DNA of 38,176 nucleotides from Deltaproteobacteria bacterium. GTDB lineage: Bacteria; Desulfobacterota; Deferrisomatia; Deferrisomatales; BM512. This document shows positions 1 through 7,639 of this stretch, piece after piece. The position numbers were made by a program, and so were the translations under genes. Numbering within the stretch: the stretch's first letter is position 1; the number at the start of each line of letters is the position of its first letter. A model generated the notes under the pieces. That model was not told the origin of the DNA. It made no database searches and was given only the letters and a program-made list of their open reading frames with translations. Location of the stretch: assembly GCA_002869015.1 (NCBI GenBank), contig PKTT01000067.1, positions 1 to 38,176 of the forward strand, given 5' to 3'.

Positions 1-579
1 CATCTTCTCACGCGCTGCCGGTGATTGAACGTATTGAGCCGCTACCTCGCCCAGCGCCTCGGCAAATCTCTCCACCTCACCGCCTAGGATACCGGCGGGT
101 GTTACCGAGGCTAGCTTGGCGCTCCAACCTGCCAGAGCCTCCTGCCCCTCGCGGTTAAGCGACCACTCCTCAATACGTGCTGATATTCCAATGAGGAGAT
201 TGGAAAAGATTTTTCGCGTTACCTCGGCGCGTTCACTGCCGAGGAGGTCCTCAAGGGGCCCAAGCTCGCCATCAAATTTTGCCTTTAGCTGCTCCGCTAT
301 GAGGCCCTTTAGCTCTTGGCGGAAGCGCTCATCTACCAGGCGGGATTTAAGGCGCTCCTCTCTGAGCAGCTTACTGCTTATGAGGCTGGCAACCGCGCGG
401 GCAACTTCCTCCTTGCGCCTGGGTATCATGCCTTGGAAGGTGAAAGGGCCAATCCTGAGAGGGTAGTGGGGACGAAAGAGCATCTTAACGGCTATGGCAT
501 TGGTCATATAGCCTATAGCCGCGCCGAATATAGGCGGAAGAGCCCAAGAAGCAATCTGAGTTACTGAGGTTGAGAGCAT
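1..579 (-). CDS. DUF445 family membrane protein, N-terminal part (runs off the left edge)
   Basis: The frame is open from an ATG at 577-579 to the left edge, giving 193 residues of a longer protein. It begins with a hydrophobic segment and then reads GAAIGYMTNAIAVKMLFRP, followed by an F-x-G-M-I-P-R-R-K-E-E stretch. That is the signature of the DUF445 (YheB-like) family: a glycine-rich membrane helix with TN-x-x-A-x-K-M-L-F, then a 'phenylalanine/glycine-isoleucine-proline' turn. The rest of the visible chain is helical and charged, as expected. DUF445 proteins are membrane-anchored and of unknown function. The start has only a weak GAGG upstream, so it may depend on the small ORF and promoter that precede it on the same strand. 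Family assignment is confident; function is not known. The C-terminal half, which usually carries a second membrane segment, is outside the window. Confidence 0.85.
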   Translation of the reverse strand, partial: MLSTSVTQIASWALPPIFGAAIGYMTNAIAVKMLFRPHYPLRIGPFTFQGMIPRRKEEVARAVASLISSKLLREERLKSRLVDERFRQELKGLIAEQLKAKFDGELGPLEDLLGSERAEVTRKIFSNLLIGISARIEEWSLNREGQEALAGWSAKLASVTPAGILGGEVERFAEALGEVAAQYVQSPAAREKM

Positions 580-637
580 CAAGCCTCGCGTGAAAGGGTT
601 TTCATCCGGCTTTGATGGAATAGCTTTGGAGGGTCAT

Positions 638-669
638 CCCGCGTGGCGCACATTGGTACACCACGCGGG
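638..669 (-). promoter_or_regulatory. Hairpin between small ORF and DUF445 gene
   Basis: CCCGCGTGG (638-646) and CCACGCGGG (661-669) are perfect inverted repeats of 9 bases around a 14-base loop. No T-run follows on either strand, so it is not an ordinary intrinsic terminator. Its place just after the 29-codon ORF and before DUF445 suggests an RNA-stability or attenuation element; that role is inference. Confidence 0.5.
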
Positions 670-676
670 GTACAGG

Positions 677-766
677 TTAGTGTCGGGCAGTTTTGGGTCT
701 TACCCAGGACTGGCCTATGCAGCCCTCGCTGCAATGAGCGGTACGGGGAACCATGAATCTTTTCAT
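677..766 (-). CDS. Putative 29-residue peptide with a perfect ribosome binding site
   Basis: On the minus strand AAAGGAGGTG sits 6 bases before an ATG (764-766) that opens 29 codons ending in TAA at 677-679. The peptide is basic, starts MKRFMVPRTA, and carries two cysteines in the pattern H-C-S-E-G-C. It has no membrane segment. The Shine-Dalgarno match is among the best in the window, and a good sigma-70-type promoter lies about 40 bases upstream. The ORF ends 8 bases before a strong hairpin (638-669) and lies 97 bases upstream of the DUF445 start. It could be a leader peptide for DUF445 or an independent small protein. I do not recognise the sequence. Codon usage cannot be judged at this length. 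Confidence 0.45.
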   Translation of the reverse strand: MKRFMVPRTAHCSEGCIGQSWVRPKTARH

Positions 767-804
767 ATTCGCCACCTCCTTTCCTGTGGATTAACTACAC
801 TAAA

Positions 805-833
805 AGTTTAAGTAGTGGCGCAGCCATAGTCAA
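805..833 (-). promoter_or_regulatory. Candidate sigma-70 promoter for the small ORF and DUF445 gene
   Basis: Reading the minus strand, TTGACT (828-833, 5/6 to consensus) is followed after exactly 17 bases by TAAACT (805-810, 4/6). Transcription would begin near 798 and give a 5' leader of about 30 bases before the small ORF. Confidence 0.5.
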
Positions 834-1081
834 GTCCGGGCAAAGCCCGTATTCTCGACTAAAGCAGATTTTAGGCGTAGCAACCGGAGAAAATGTTTGG
901 GTAAAAAATACGTATTAGATTTTTGGAGAGGAAAGAGGATCTATATTTTACTTTTACCAAATGTGTTTTTAATATAAATAAATCCAGTGGCTCTGCGCAA
1001 ACTGAGCGGCGCCATCAGATGTACGGCTATTTTTCTATCCCACCACACTTTGTTTGGCGACGCCAAAAGATGCGTAAGCTA
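834..1081. other. Intergenic stretch with one perfect palindrome, no gene seen
   Basis: This AT-rich divergent spacer holds no convincing ORF. The one clear structure is the 15-base perfect palindrome TTTGGCG-A-CGCCAAA at 1053-1067. No T-tract flanks it, which suits a protein-binding operator better than a terminator. It lies about 15 bases upstream of the candidate promoter for the Bax-inhibitor gene. Confidence 0.4.
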
Positions 1082-1110
1082 TTGAAGAAATCTTTCTAGC
1101 GATATATATT
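1082..1110 (+). promoter_or_regulatory. Candidate promoter for the Bax-inhibitor-1 family gene
   Basis: TTGAAG (1082-1087) and TATATT (1105-1110) are separated by 17 bases. The -10 matches 5/6 and the -35 4/6. The start site would be near 1117, leaving a leader of about 85 bases. Confidence 0.4.
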
Positions 1111-1201
1111 GAAGGTTCACGTTTTGTTCCGGGGGGCGATAAAGCGGGCAGTTTATACACCACTATTTACCCTATAAACACCTGAAAAATAAAGAGAAAT
1201 A

Positions 1202-1924
1202 ATGCTAGCGAACCACAACGGAGCTATCGGTGCCCACGCCGACCAAGCGACAAGAGAAGCGATAAAAACCGCCTTCATAAAGAACGTGTACAGTTGGATG
1301 GCGGGCGGGCTGGCCCTCTCTGCCATCGCTGCGCTCGCCGTGGTCAAAAGCGACTTCTTGATGGTCAACCTTATAATGGACAAGACCTGGTTCATGGCGC
1401 TCATCTTCTCGGAGCTTGCGCTGGTCTTGGCTATCTCTTTCGGGATAAACAAGTTCTCCGCATCCACAGCGGGGTGGCTATTCATAATTTATTCGATCCT
1501 TACCGGCGCTACCCTATCGGTAGTCCTGCTACGATATACGCCGGTCTCCATCTTTCAGTCCTTCATAGTCGCCTGCTCCATCTTCGGCGCAGCTGCGCTA
1601 TACGGTACCTATACAAAACGCGACCTTACCAGCTGGGGCAGCTTCCTCTTCATGGGCCTCATAGGCCTTTTAGTTGCAACTGTTGTAAATATCTTCACCG
1701 CCGCGATCTGGCTGGACTGGGCGCTTACCTATGGCGGCGCGCTCCTCTTCACGCTGCTCGCTGCCTACGATTCACAGAAGATCCAGAACATAGGCTACCG
1801 CGCAGCCGAGATGGGGATGGAGGCTCTTTCCAAGCAAGCCATTCTCGGCGCGCTGGCGCTCTATCTGGATTTTGTAAATCTCTTTTTGTACATGTTGAGA
1901 ATATTCGGTCGCGGACGCGACTGA
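1202..1924 (+). CDS. Bax inhibitor-1 / YccA family membrane protein
   Basis: The 240-residue protein has a short charged N-terminus, then about seven hydrophobic segments. Its C-terminal part, with A-A-Y-D-S-Q-K-I and LYLDFVNLFLYMLRIFG, is the hallmark of the BI-1/YccA/YbhL family. The paired acidic residues near the C-terminus, thought to form the pH sensor in bacterial BI-1 homologues, are present (the D in AYDSQ and in YLDF). Family members are inner-membrane channels or leak proteins for ions; YccA also binds and modulates FtsH in E. coli. An ftsH gene lies at 23974 here, but not adjacent. The length is normal for the family. The ribosome binding site is weak (AAAGAGAAATA before ATG). nifJ follows after 83 bases on the same strand, so co-transcription is possible. 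Confidence 0.9.
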   Translation: MLANHNGAIGAHADQATREAIKTAFIKNVYSWMAGGLALSAIAALAVVKSDFLMVNLIMDKTWFMALIFSELALVLAISFGINKFSASTAGWLFIIYSILTGATLSVVLLRYTPVSIFQSFIVACSIFGAAALYGTYTKRDLTSWGSFLFMGLIGLLVATVVNIFTAAIWLDWALTYGGALLFTLLAAYDSQKIQNIGYRAAEMGMEALSKQAILGALALYLDFVNLFLYMLRIFGRGRD

Positions 1925-1943
1925 TAATGGATATTGGACAATA

Positions 1944-1975
1944 GATTAATTTAATCAAATCTCCGGCACGCCGGA
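1944..1975 (+). promoter_or_regulatory. Two small palindromes upstream of nifJ
   Basis: GATTAA-T-TTAATC (1944-1956) is a perfect 13-base palindrome. TCCGGC-AC-GCCGGA (1962-1975) is a second one. Both sit in the 83-base gap between the Bax-inhibitor gene and nifJ, so they could be an operator and a small RNA hairpin. No terminator-like T-run follows. Confidence 0.3.
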
Positions 1976-2007
1976 AAATGAAGTTACGCTGAGAAGGAGT
2001 TCAAAAG

Positions 2008-5000
2008 ATGTCGCAACGCCGCAAATTAACTGTAGACGGCAACGAGGCGGTCGCCTCGGTAGCCCACCGCCTCTCCGAGGTCTCGGTAATCTACCCCATC
2101 ACCCCCTCATCACCCATGGGTGAGCACACCGACGAATGGGCCGCCAAAGGGATGAAAAACATCTGGGGAACCATACCCCACGTGATGGAGATGCAATCCG
2201 AAGGCGGAGCCGCAGGTGCAATGCACGGCGCCGCACAGGCAGGTTCGCTGGTAACCACCTTCACCGCCTCGCAGGGCCTTCTGCTCATGATCCCCAATAT
2301 GTATAAAATTGCGGGCGAGCTGACACCATTCACCATGCACGTCTCCGCGCGCTCATTGGCGGTACAGTCGCTCTCCATCTTCGGCGACCACTCCGACGTA
2401 ATGGCTTGCCGCCAGACCGGCTTCGCAATGCTGGCTTCCGGCTCCCCGCAGGAAGCGCATGACCTTGCTTGCGTTGCTCATGCGGCGACGCTCGACTCAA
2501 GAGTCCCCTTTCTCCACTTCTTTGACGGATTCCGCACCTCCCACGAGGTCGCCAAGATTGAGGAGCTAACCGACGCGGACCTTGCCTCCATGATAAATGA
2601 GGAGGCGATAAGTGAGCATCGCAGCCGCGCCTTGACCCCGGACCACCCGGTCCTCAGGGGTAGCGCGCAGAACCCTGACACCTACTTCCAGACCCGCGAA
2701 TCAGCCAACCATTTTTACATGGCCACACCCGGCAAGGTTCAAGCGGCAATGGATAATTTCGCAAAGCTCACCGGGCGCAAATACAACCTCTTCGATTACG
2801 TAGGCCACCCCGAAGCCGAAAAGGTCATAGTAATAATGGGCTCCGGCGCCGAAGCGGTCCACGACACCGTTGAGTACCTCGTAGAGAAGGGCGAGAAGGT
2901 AGGCGTTGTGAAGGTAAGGCTCTTCCGCCCCTTCTCCACCGCCGCCCTCCTTGAAGCTATGCCGGCAACAACAAAGCACATAGCAGTTATGGACAGGACA
3001 AAGGAGTCCGGGGCCATCGGCGAGCCGCTTTACATGGACGTCGTCACTGCACTGGCCGAGGCTCGTGTCTCAGGGTCATCCCCCTTCGCTTCCGAGCCGA
3101 CAATCATCGGCGGCCGCTACGGCCTCTCCTCCAAGGAGTTCAACCCGGCGATGGTCAAAGCGATATACGAGGAGATGGACAAGAGCGAGGCAAAGCGCCA
3201 CTTCACAATCGGCATCAACGATGACGTGACCAAGCTCTCCCTCGATTACGACGACAGCTTCGACATTGAGTCGGACGACGTAGTTAGGGCGGTATTCTTC
3301 GGCCTTGGCGCAGATGGCACCGTAGGCGCAAACAAGAACTCCATCAAGATCATCGGCGAAGAGACGGACAACTACGCGCAGGGCTACTTCGTTTACGACT
3401 CCAAAAAGTCCGGCGGCACAACGATCTCCCACCTGAGATTCGGACCCCGCTTCATACGTGCGCCTTATCAGATAAACAAAGCATCCTTCGTCGCCTGCCA
3501 TCTCCACGGCTTCCTCGACAAGTATGACATGCTCGACTTCGCCAGCGAGGGGGCAACGTTCCTCTTGAACACCCCCTACAGCGCGGACAAGATTTGGGAT
3601 GTGCTTCCCCGCCCCGTGCAGCAGTCGCTAATTGACAAGAAGATTAAGTTCTTTGTAATTGACGCCTCTGAGGTAGCTGCCAAGACGGGTATGGGCGGAC
3701 GCATCAACACGATAATGCAGACCTGCTTCTTTGCCATCTCCGGCGTACTGCCCCGTGAAGAGGCGATCGCCAAGATCAAGGGCGCGATTGAGAAAACCTA
3801 CGGCAAGAAGGGCCCGGAGATCGTCGCCAAAAACTTCGAGGCGGTTGACCAGACCCTCGCCAACCTCTTCCAGGTGGAGATACCTGCATCCGTGACGACC
3901 GATCGTGAGCTTCCGGCAATTGTTCCGGCCGAGGCACCTGACTTCGTCAAAAATATCACTGCGGTCATGATCGCAGGCAAGGGCGATGAGCTGCCCGTCT
4001 CCGCCTTCGCGCCGGACGGCACATGGCCGACACACACCACCCGCTGGGAGAAGCGAAACATTGCGCGTATGATCCCCGTGTGGAAGCCGGAGCTTTGCAT
4101 TCAGTGCGCAAAGTGCTCCATTACCTGCCCCCATGCCGCGATAAGGGTCAACGCTTACGACCCGGCGCTCCTAGAGGGAGCACCAGAAACCTTCAAGTCC
4201 ATTGACGCGAAGGGCAAGGAGTTCGAGGGCAAAAAATGGACCGTTCAGGTCGCCGCCGAGGACTGCACCGGCTGCGGACTCTGCGTAAAGACATGTCCTG
4301 CGAAGGATAAAGAGAACAAGGATATCCACGCAATCAACATGGACCTCCAGGCCGACCATGTTGACGCTGAGCGAGAAAACTTCGCCTTCTTCCTCACCCT
4401 GCCCCTGCCGGAGAGGAAGACCCTCAAGACCGATATCAAGGGAACCCAGCTCAGAGAGCCACTCTTTGAGTTCTCTGGCTCCTGCGCAGGTTGCGGCGAG
4501 ACACCCTATGTCAAGCTGCTCACCCAGCTCTTTGGCGACAGGCTCCTCATAGCAAACGCAACCGGTTGCTCCTCCATCTACGGCGGCAACCTGCCCACAA
4601 CTCCCTACGGGATGAATAGCGATGGGCGAGGCCCGGCGTGGTCAAACTCCCTCTTCGAGGACAACGCTGAGTTCGGCCTCGGCTTCCGTCTCTCAATCGA
4701 CAAGCATGAGGGTTACGCCAAAGAGCTTCTAAGCGGCCTCGGCTCCAAAGTGGGCGAAGGGCTCGTTGAGGCAATCATGGAGGCTGACCAGTCCTCAGAA
4801 GCTGGTATCGACGAGCAGCGCGAGCGCATCGCAGACCTTAAAGCGAAGCTCTCCGGCGTCGGCACCGAGGAGGCAAAGCGCCTTACAGACATCGCAGACT
4901 ACCTCGTCAAAAAGTCAGTCTGGATACTCGGCGGCGACGGCTGGGCCTACGATATCGGCTACGGCGGCCTCGACCACGTCCTCGCTACCGGCAGAAACGT

Positions 5001-5562
5001 CAACGTCCTGGTAATGGACACCGAGGTCTACTCCAACACCGGTGGCCAACAGTCCAAGGCAACCCCCTACGGGGCCTCCGCCAAATTCGCCTCCGCGGGC
5101 AAGGCTAGCCCCAAAAAGGACCTGGGCCTTATCTCCATGACATACGGCAATATCTATGTCGCGCAGACCGCGCTGGGCTACAAGGAGCTCCAGACTATTC
5201 GCGCCTTTGAGGAAGCAGATAGCTATAACGGAGCCTCCATCGTAATTGGCTACAGCCACTGCATCGCGCATGGCTTTGACCTTGTGGAGGGCAACAACCA
5301 CCAGAAGATGGCGGTTGAGTCCGGGCATTGGCCGCTCTACCGCTTCGACCCACGTCGCGCCGAAGCCGGTGAAAATCCGCTCCTCCTCGACACCAAGGAG
5401 ATTAAATCAGACCTGGCGGATTACGCATACTCCGAGACACGCTACCGCATGCTCAAGCAGATGGACCCCGAGCGCGCGGCAAAGCTGATGGAGGAGGCCA
5501 AGGCAATCAACGAGAGGCACTTCAACCTCTACCAGAAGCTGGCGGCACTCTCCAGTAAGTAA
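2008..5562 (+). CDS. nifJ: Pyruvate:ferredoxin (flavodoxin) oxidoreductase, single chain
   Basis: The enzyme oxidises pyruvate and CoA to acetyl-CoA and CO2, passing electrons to ferredoxin or flavodoxin; it is cytoplasmic and oxygen-sensitive. At 1184 residues it is full length for the homodimeric type. In order are domain I with V-I-Y-P-I-T-P-S-S near residue 30, the CoA-binding and middle domains, and a two-cluster ferredoxin domain (C697-x2-C700-x2-C703-x3-C707 and C753-x2-C756-x2-C759-x3-C763). Next is the thiamin-diphosphate domain with the proximal [4Fe-4S] ligands C826, C829, C854 and C1085, whose spacing matches the Desulfovibrio africanus enzyme. GDG at 976-978 and the N-T-G-G-Q-Q-S motif are the Mg-TPP site. 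A Shine-Dalgarno AAGGAG sits 8 bases before the ATG. The gene ends before a strong terminator. The lpdA gene at 14616 therefore need not imply a pyruvate dehydrogenase complex. Confidence 0.97.
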   Translation: MSQRRKLTVDGNEAVASVAHRLSEVSVIYPITPSSPMGEHTDEWAAKGMKNIWGTIPHVMEMQSEGGAAGAMHGAAQAGSLVTTFTASQGLLLMIPNMYKIAGELTPFTMHVSARSLAVQSLSIFGDHSDVMACRQTGFAMLASGSPQEAHDLACVAHAATLDSRVPFLHFFDGFRTSHEVAKIEELTDADLASMINEEAISEHRSRALTPDHPVLRGSAQNPDTYFQTRESANHFYMATPGKVQAAMDNFAKLTGRKYNLFDYVGHPEAEKVIVIMGSGAEAVHDTVEYLVEKGEKVGVVKVRLFRPFSTAALLEAMPATTKHIAVMDRTKESGAIGEPLYMDVVTALAEARVSGSSPFASEPTIIGGRYGLSSKEFNPAMVKAIYEEMDKSEAKRHFTIGINDDVTKLSLDYDDSFDIESDDVVRAVFFGLGADGTVGANKNSIKIIGEETDNYAQGYFVYDSKKSGGTTISHLRFGPRFIRAPYQINKASFVACHLHGFLDKYDMLDFASEGATFLLNTPYSADKIWDVLPRPVQQSLIDKKIKFFVIDASEVAAKTGMGGRINTIMQTCFFAISGVLPREEAIAKIKGAIEKTYGKKGPEIVAKNFEAVDQTLANLFQVEIPASVTTDRELPAIVPAEAPDFVKNITAVMIAGKGDELPVSAFAPDGTWPTHTTRWEKRNIARMIPVWKPELCIQCAKCSITCPHAAIRVNAYDPALLEGAPETFKSIDAKGKEFEGKKWTVQVAAEDCTGCGLCVKTCPAKDKENKDIHAINMDLQADHVDAERENFAFFLTLPLPERKTLKTDIKGTQLREPLFEFSGSCAGCGETPYVKLLTQLFGDRLLIANATGCSSIYGGNLPTTPYGMNSDGRGPAWSNSLFEDNAEFGLGFRLSIDKHEGYAKELLSGLGSKVGEGLVEAIMEADQSSEAGIDEQRERIADLKAKLSGVGTEEAKRLTDIADYLVKKSVWILGGDGWAYDIGYGGLDHVLATGRNVNVLVMDTEVYSNTGGQQSKATPYGASAKFASAGKASPKKDLGLISMTYGNIYVAQTALGYKELQTIRAFEEADSYNGASIVIGYSHCIAHGFDLVEGNNHQKMAVESGHWPLYRFDPRRAEAGENPLLLDTKEIKSDLADYAYSETRYRMLKQMDPERAAKLMEEAKAINERHFNLYQKLAALSSK

Positions 5563-5584
5563 CCAAGGCTACATAAACAAAGAG

Positions 5585-5618
5585 GAGGGCTCCCAAAAAA
5601 GGGGCCCTCTTTTTTTTA
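5585..5618 (+). terminator. Intrinsic terminator after nifJ
   Basis: GAGGGCTCC (5585-5593) pairs with GGGCCCTC and its neighbouring G (5602-5609), with one T-G wobble, around a C/A-rich loop. A run of eight T's follows at once. It lies 22 bases after the nifJ stop. Confidence 0.9.
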
Positions 5619-5684
5619 TTTTAGCTTCTTATGATAGCGGTAAAAAAACGGTCAATTTTGAGTGCTGATATGCGCATGGAGTTC

Positions 5685-5714
5685 TTGACAACTAAAGCCC
5701 GTTGCGGGTAGTCT
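5685..5714 (+). promoter_or_regulatory. Candidate promoter of tRNA-Cys
   Basis: A perfect TTGACA (5685-5690) is followed after 18 bases by TAGTCT (5709-5714). The -10 is poor (3/6), but its position 13 bases before the mature tRNA 5' end fits a short tRNA transcript. Confidence 0.45.
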
Positions 5715-5726
5715 CTATCGTCCCAA

Positions 5727-5801
<75 letters not shown>

Positions 5802-5809
5802 GTAAGTTC

Positions 5810-5832
5810 CCGGCTAAATAGCCGGTATTTTT
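5810..5832 (+). terminator. Intrinsic terminator after tRNA-Cys
   Basis: CCGGCTA (5810-5816) and TAGCCGG (5819-5825) form a hairpin with a tiny AA/AAAT loop, followed by TATTTTT. It starts 9 bases after the encoded CCA. Confidence 0.8.
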
Positions 5833-5838
5833 CCTCGG

Positions 5839-5873
5839 AGCGGAATCCAGAAATGGGTTCCGCTTCTTTATTT
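5839..5873 (+). terminator. Second, tandem terminator after tRNA-Cys
   Basis: AGCGGAATCC (5839-5848) pairs with GGGTTCCGCT (5855-5864), 10 pairs including one T-G wobble, and TTCTTTATTT follows. Read on the minus strand the wobble becomes a C-A mismatch and no T-run follows. It therefore serves the plus strand, not the convergent gene at 5903. Confidence 0.7.
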
Positions 5874-5902
5874 AGTCCTGTTATTTCGTAAATCTGGTTT
5901 AC

Positions 5903-7585
5903 CTAAGGGCGTAGCCCGGCCTCTACAATGTAGCGGTAATAGTAGGGCTTAAGTGTCGGCTCATCCGCCATCGCCTCAATAAATAGCGCTCTGCCTTCAT
6001 CGTGCTTGCCCATCTTAAGATTTGCCAGGGCGATGCTGTATTTGGCGTGGGGGGCATCACGACCGAAGTCGATTATCATCCGGCTCTCCCTATCCACAAA
6101 ACCCCACAAGCTTGTATCACCTATGGAATCAACCTCAGGAGACAGCCCTGTACGGGTGAATACAAGGGCGTCTGACGCTTCCAAAAGGCGCCAATTGGGG
6201 CTAAAGTTTAAAATATGCACTAGTGGATATATGCGGCCGGAGTTTTGGAATACCGACTTTATAAGAACTGTGTTAATCCCCTCGCTGTCCAATTTGGAAA
6301 GTGAGTTATCGCCAACAATTATCGACTCGTATATAGCCAAATGCCTCTCCCCACCCAAAGCACGAGGATCGATGTAAGTTGGTGGATTACCACTCCAAAG
6401 CCAATTAAGGCTTCCGCCTATATCGAAGTTGTTGAATATCGGGGCGGGAAGATTCTTTTCTTTTACGAAATTAGCCGCCTTAAAGGGAAAGAGCTCCTTA
6501 TGTACGCCAAACCCCCATCCCGGATCCCTATCAAATGTAGACAGAGCAACCATCATCGCGAAGAGTGTCAAAGTGGTAGCGGGTAAAAAACGCTTTAAGC
6601 TATTCCCTATTGAAAAGTCAAAGCCAGCCAGACCTTCAAGCGACACTGGAATCATTAAGAGAAGCGCCATAGCATAGTTTCGTGCCGCCAACACCCCTAG
6701 GAGCAGGAATAGAAACCATCTTGCCACACGCCATATTCGCCCCTGCCCTCCTCCCCAAGCCAAAGCGAAGGCAAAAATGGCTCCAAAAATAAATTTTAGC
6801 GCTACCTCAGGAAAGTCCCATATAGGCTGCATCTCGCTTATAAAAGCCAGATTTCCACCATCAGCCATACCCGCAAAAACCGTGTAGGCAAACTCGGCAA
6901 CATAAAACACTCCAAAAAGCGCCAGCACAGCCAATAGAGCGCTCACCCACTTTCCTCGGCATGTCAAAGTAGCGCGGCGCCAGAAAGGTTTATTTGGTGA
7001 GGAGATAAGCGTGAGCATCACAGCTCCAACCCCCAGCGGCCAACTTATATGGAGGGGAGCCCAGCACAAAAAGATGATGGAAATTGAAGCCAACTTTTTA
7101 AAGTCGGGGTAGATCCTCCAGCTCTCCGCCAAAAGGAGAGCAATTGCCAGGAGTAGATAAACGACCACCTCCGGCCTCGGGGCATAACGCTCACGTGCGA
7201 TGAAAAATATCACCACTATAAAGAGCGACCCCATAAGATTTTTTGTAGTATCTCTCGAAAGTTGTGGGAGATAGGTTGCTGCTGTCACCGCAGCAAAAAA
7301 GGCTACAAACAATGAAACCAAAGTTGAGCCGCCTACTGAATTTACCGCATAGATGAAAATTTGAAACGGCCACTCGGTGACATCGGCAGGCTGACCACTT
7401 AGACCCGCCAGGAATGGCTCAGAGATTGATATCTTACCTTGGGCCAAAAACTCTCGCCCCATCGCAAGGTGGGTCCAAAAATCAAAGGAAGCAATTTTGT
7501 GGAGATTAAATAGAAAGACTGCCGCAATGAGGCTTAATGGGACGATGGTAAAGTGAATAGTTGATTTAGTGAACCTTATAGTCAA
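5903..7585 (-). CDS. Polytopic membrane protein, GT-C glycosyltransferase-like
   Basis: The 560-residue chain has about ten hydrophobic segments over its first two thirds, then a soluble C-terminal third. After the first membrane helix it reads S-F-D-F-W-T-H-L-A-M-G-R-E (D35, W37, H39). A D-x-W-x-H-L-x-x-G motif there is common in uncharacterised GT-C-fold membrane glycosyltransferase-like proteins. The C-terminal 60 residues look like one TPR-type helical repeat (A-x-x-N-L-x-x-G-x-x-x-E-A-x-x-x-F). The start is TTG with GGTGGG upstream; no ATG, GTG or other TTG lies between it and an in-frame stop. It begins 54 bases after the glycosyltransferase at 7640 and is probably the last gene of that operon. 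Transfer of a lipid-linked sugar outside the membrane is an inference; the substrate is unknown. Confidence 0.7.
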   Translation of the reverse strand: MTIRFTKSTIHFTIVPLSLIAAVFLFNLHKIASFDFWTHLAMGREFLAQGKISISEPFLAGLSGQPADVTEWPFQIFIYAVNSVGGSTLVSLFVAFFAAVTAATYLPQLSRDTTKNLMGSLFIVVIFFIARERYAPRPEVVVYLLLAIALLLAESWRIYPDFKKLASISIIFLCWAPLHISWPLGVGAVMLTLISSPNKPFWRRATLTCRGKWVSALLAVLALFGVFYVAEFAYTVFAGMADGGNLAFISEMQPIWDFPEVALKFIFGAIFAFALAWGGGQGRIWRVARWFLFLLLGVLAARNYAMALLLMIPVSLEGLAGFDFSIGNSLKRFLPATTLTLFAMMVALSTFDRDPGWGFGVHKELFPFKAANFVKEKNLPAPIFNNFDIGGSLNWLWSGNPPTYIDPRALGGERHLAIYESIIVGDNSLSKLDSEGINTVLIKSVFQNSGRIYPLVHILNFSPNWRLLEASDALVFTRTGLSPEVDSIGDTSLWGFVDRESRMIIDFGRDAPHAKYSIALANLKMGKHDEGRALFIEAMADEPTLKPYYYRYIVEAGLRP

Positions 7586-7639
7586 ATTGACCCACCGTTT
7601 TATAGACCGGGAAATAGCTCATCCCATTAAAAACGCGAA

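Noticed and set aside
116-567. Two overlapping plus-strand frames at the left edge
   Set aside because: They are antisense shadows of the DUF445 coding region, which has clear family motifs in the minus frame.
590-811. Plus-strand frame of 73 codons over the small-ORF/hairpin region
   Set aside because: No ribosome binding site, and the sequence is better explained by the minus-strand promoter, small ORF and hairpin.
1153-1485. Minus-strand frame of 110 codons
   Set aside because: It lies opposite the start of the Bax-inhibitor-1 gene, which is conserved and complete.
1294-1944. Long plus-strand frame of 216 codons in a second frame of the Bax-inhibitor gene
   Set aside because: Arg/His/Leu-rich composition typical of a GC-rich shadow; the other frame has the family motifs.
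5839-5873. Bidirectional terminator serving also the gene ending at 5903
   Set aside because: Read on the minus strand the stem has a C-A mismatch and no T-run follows.
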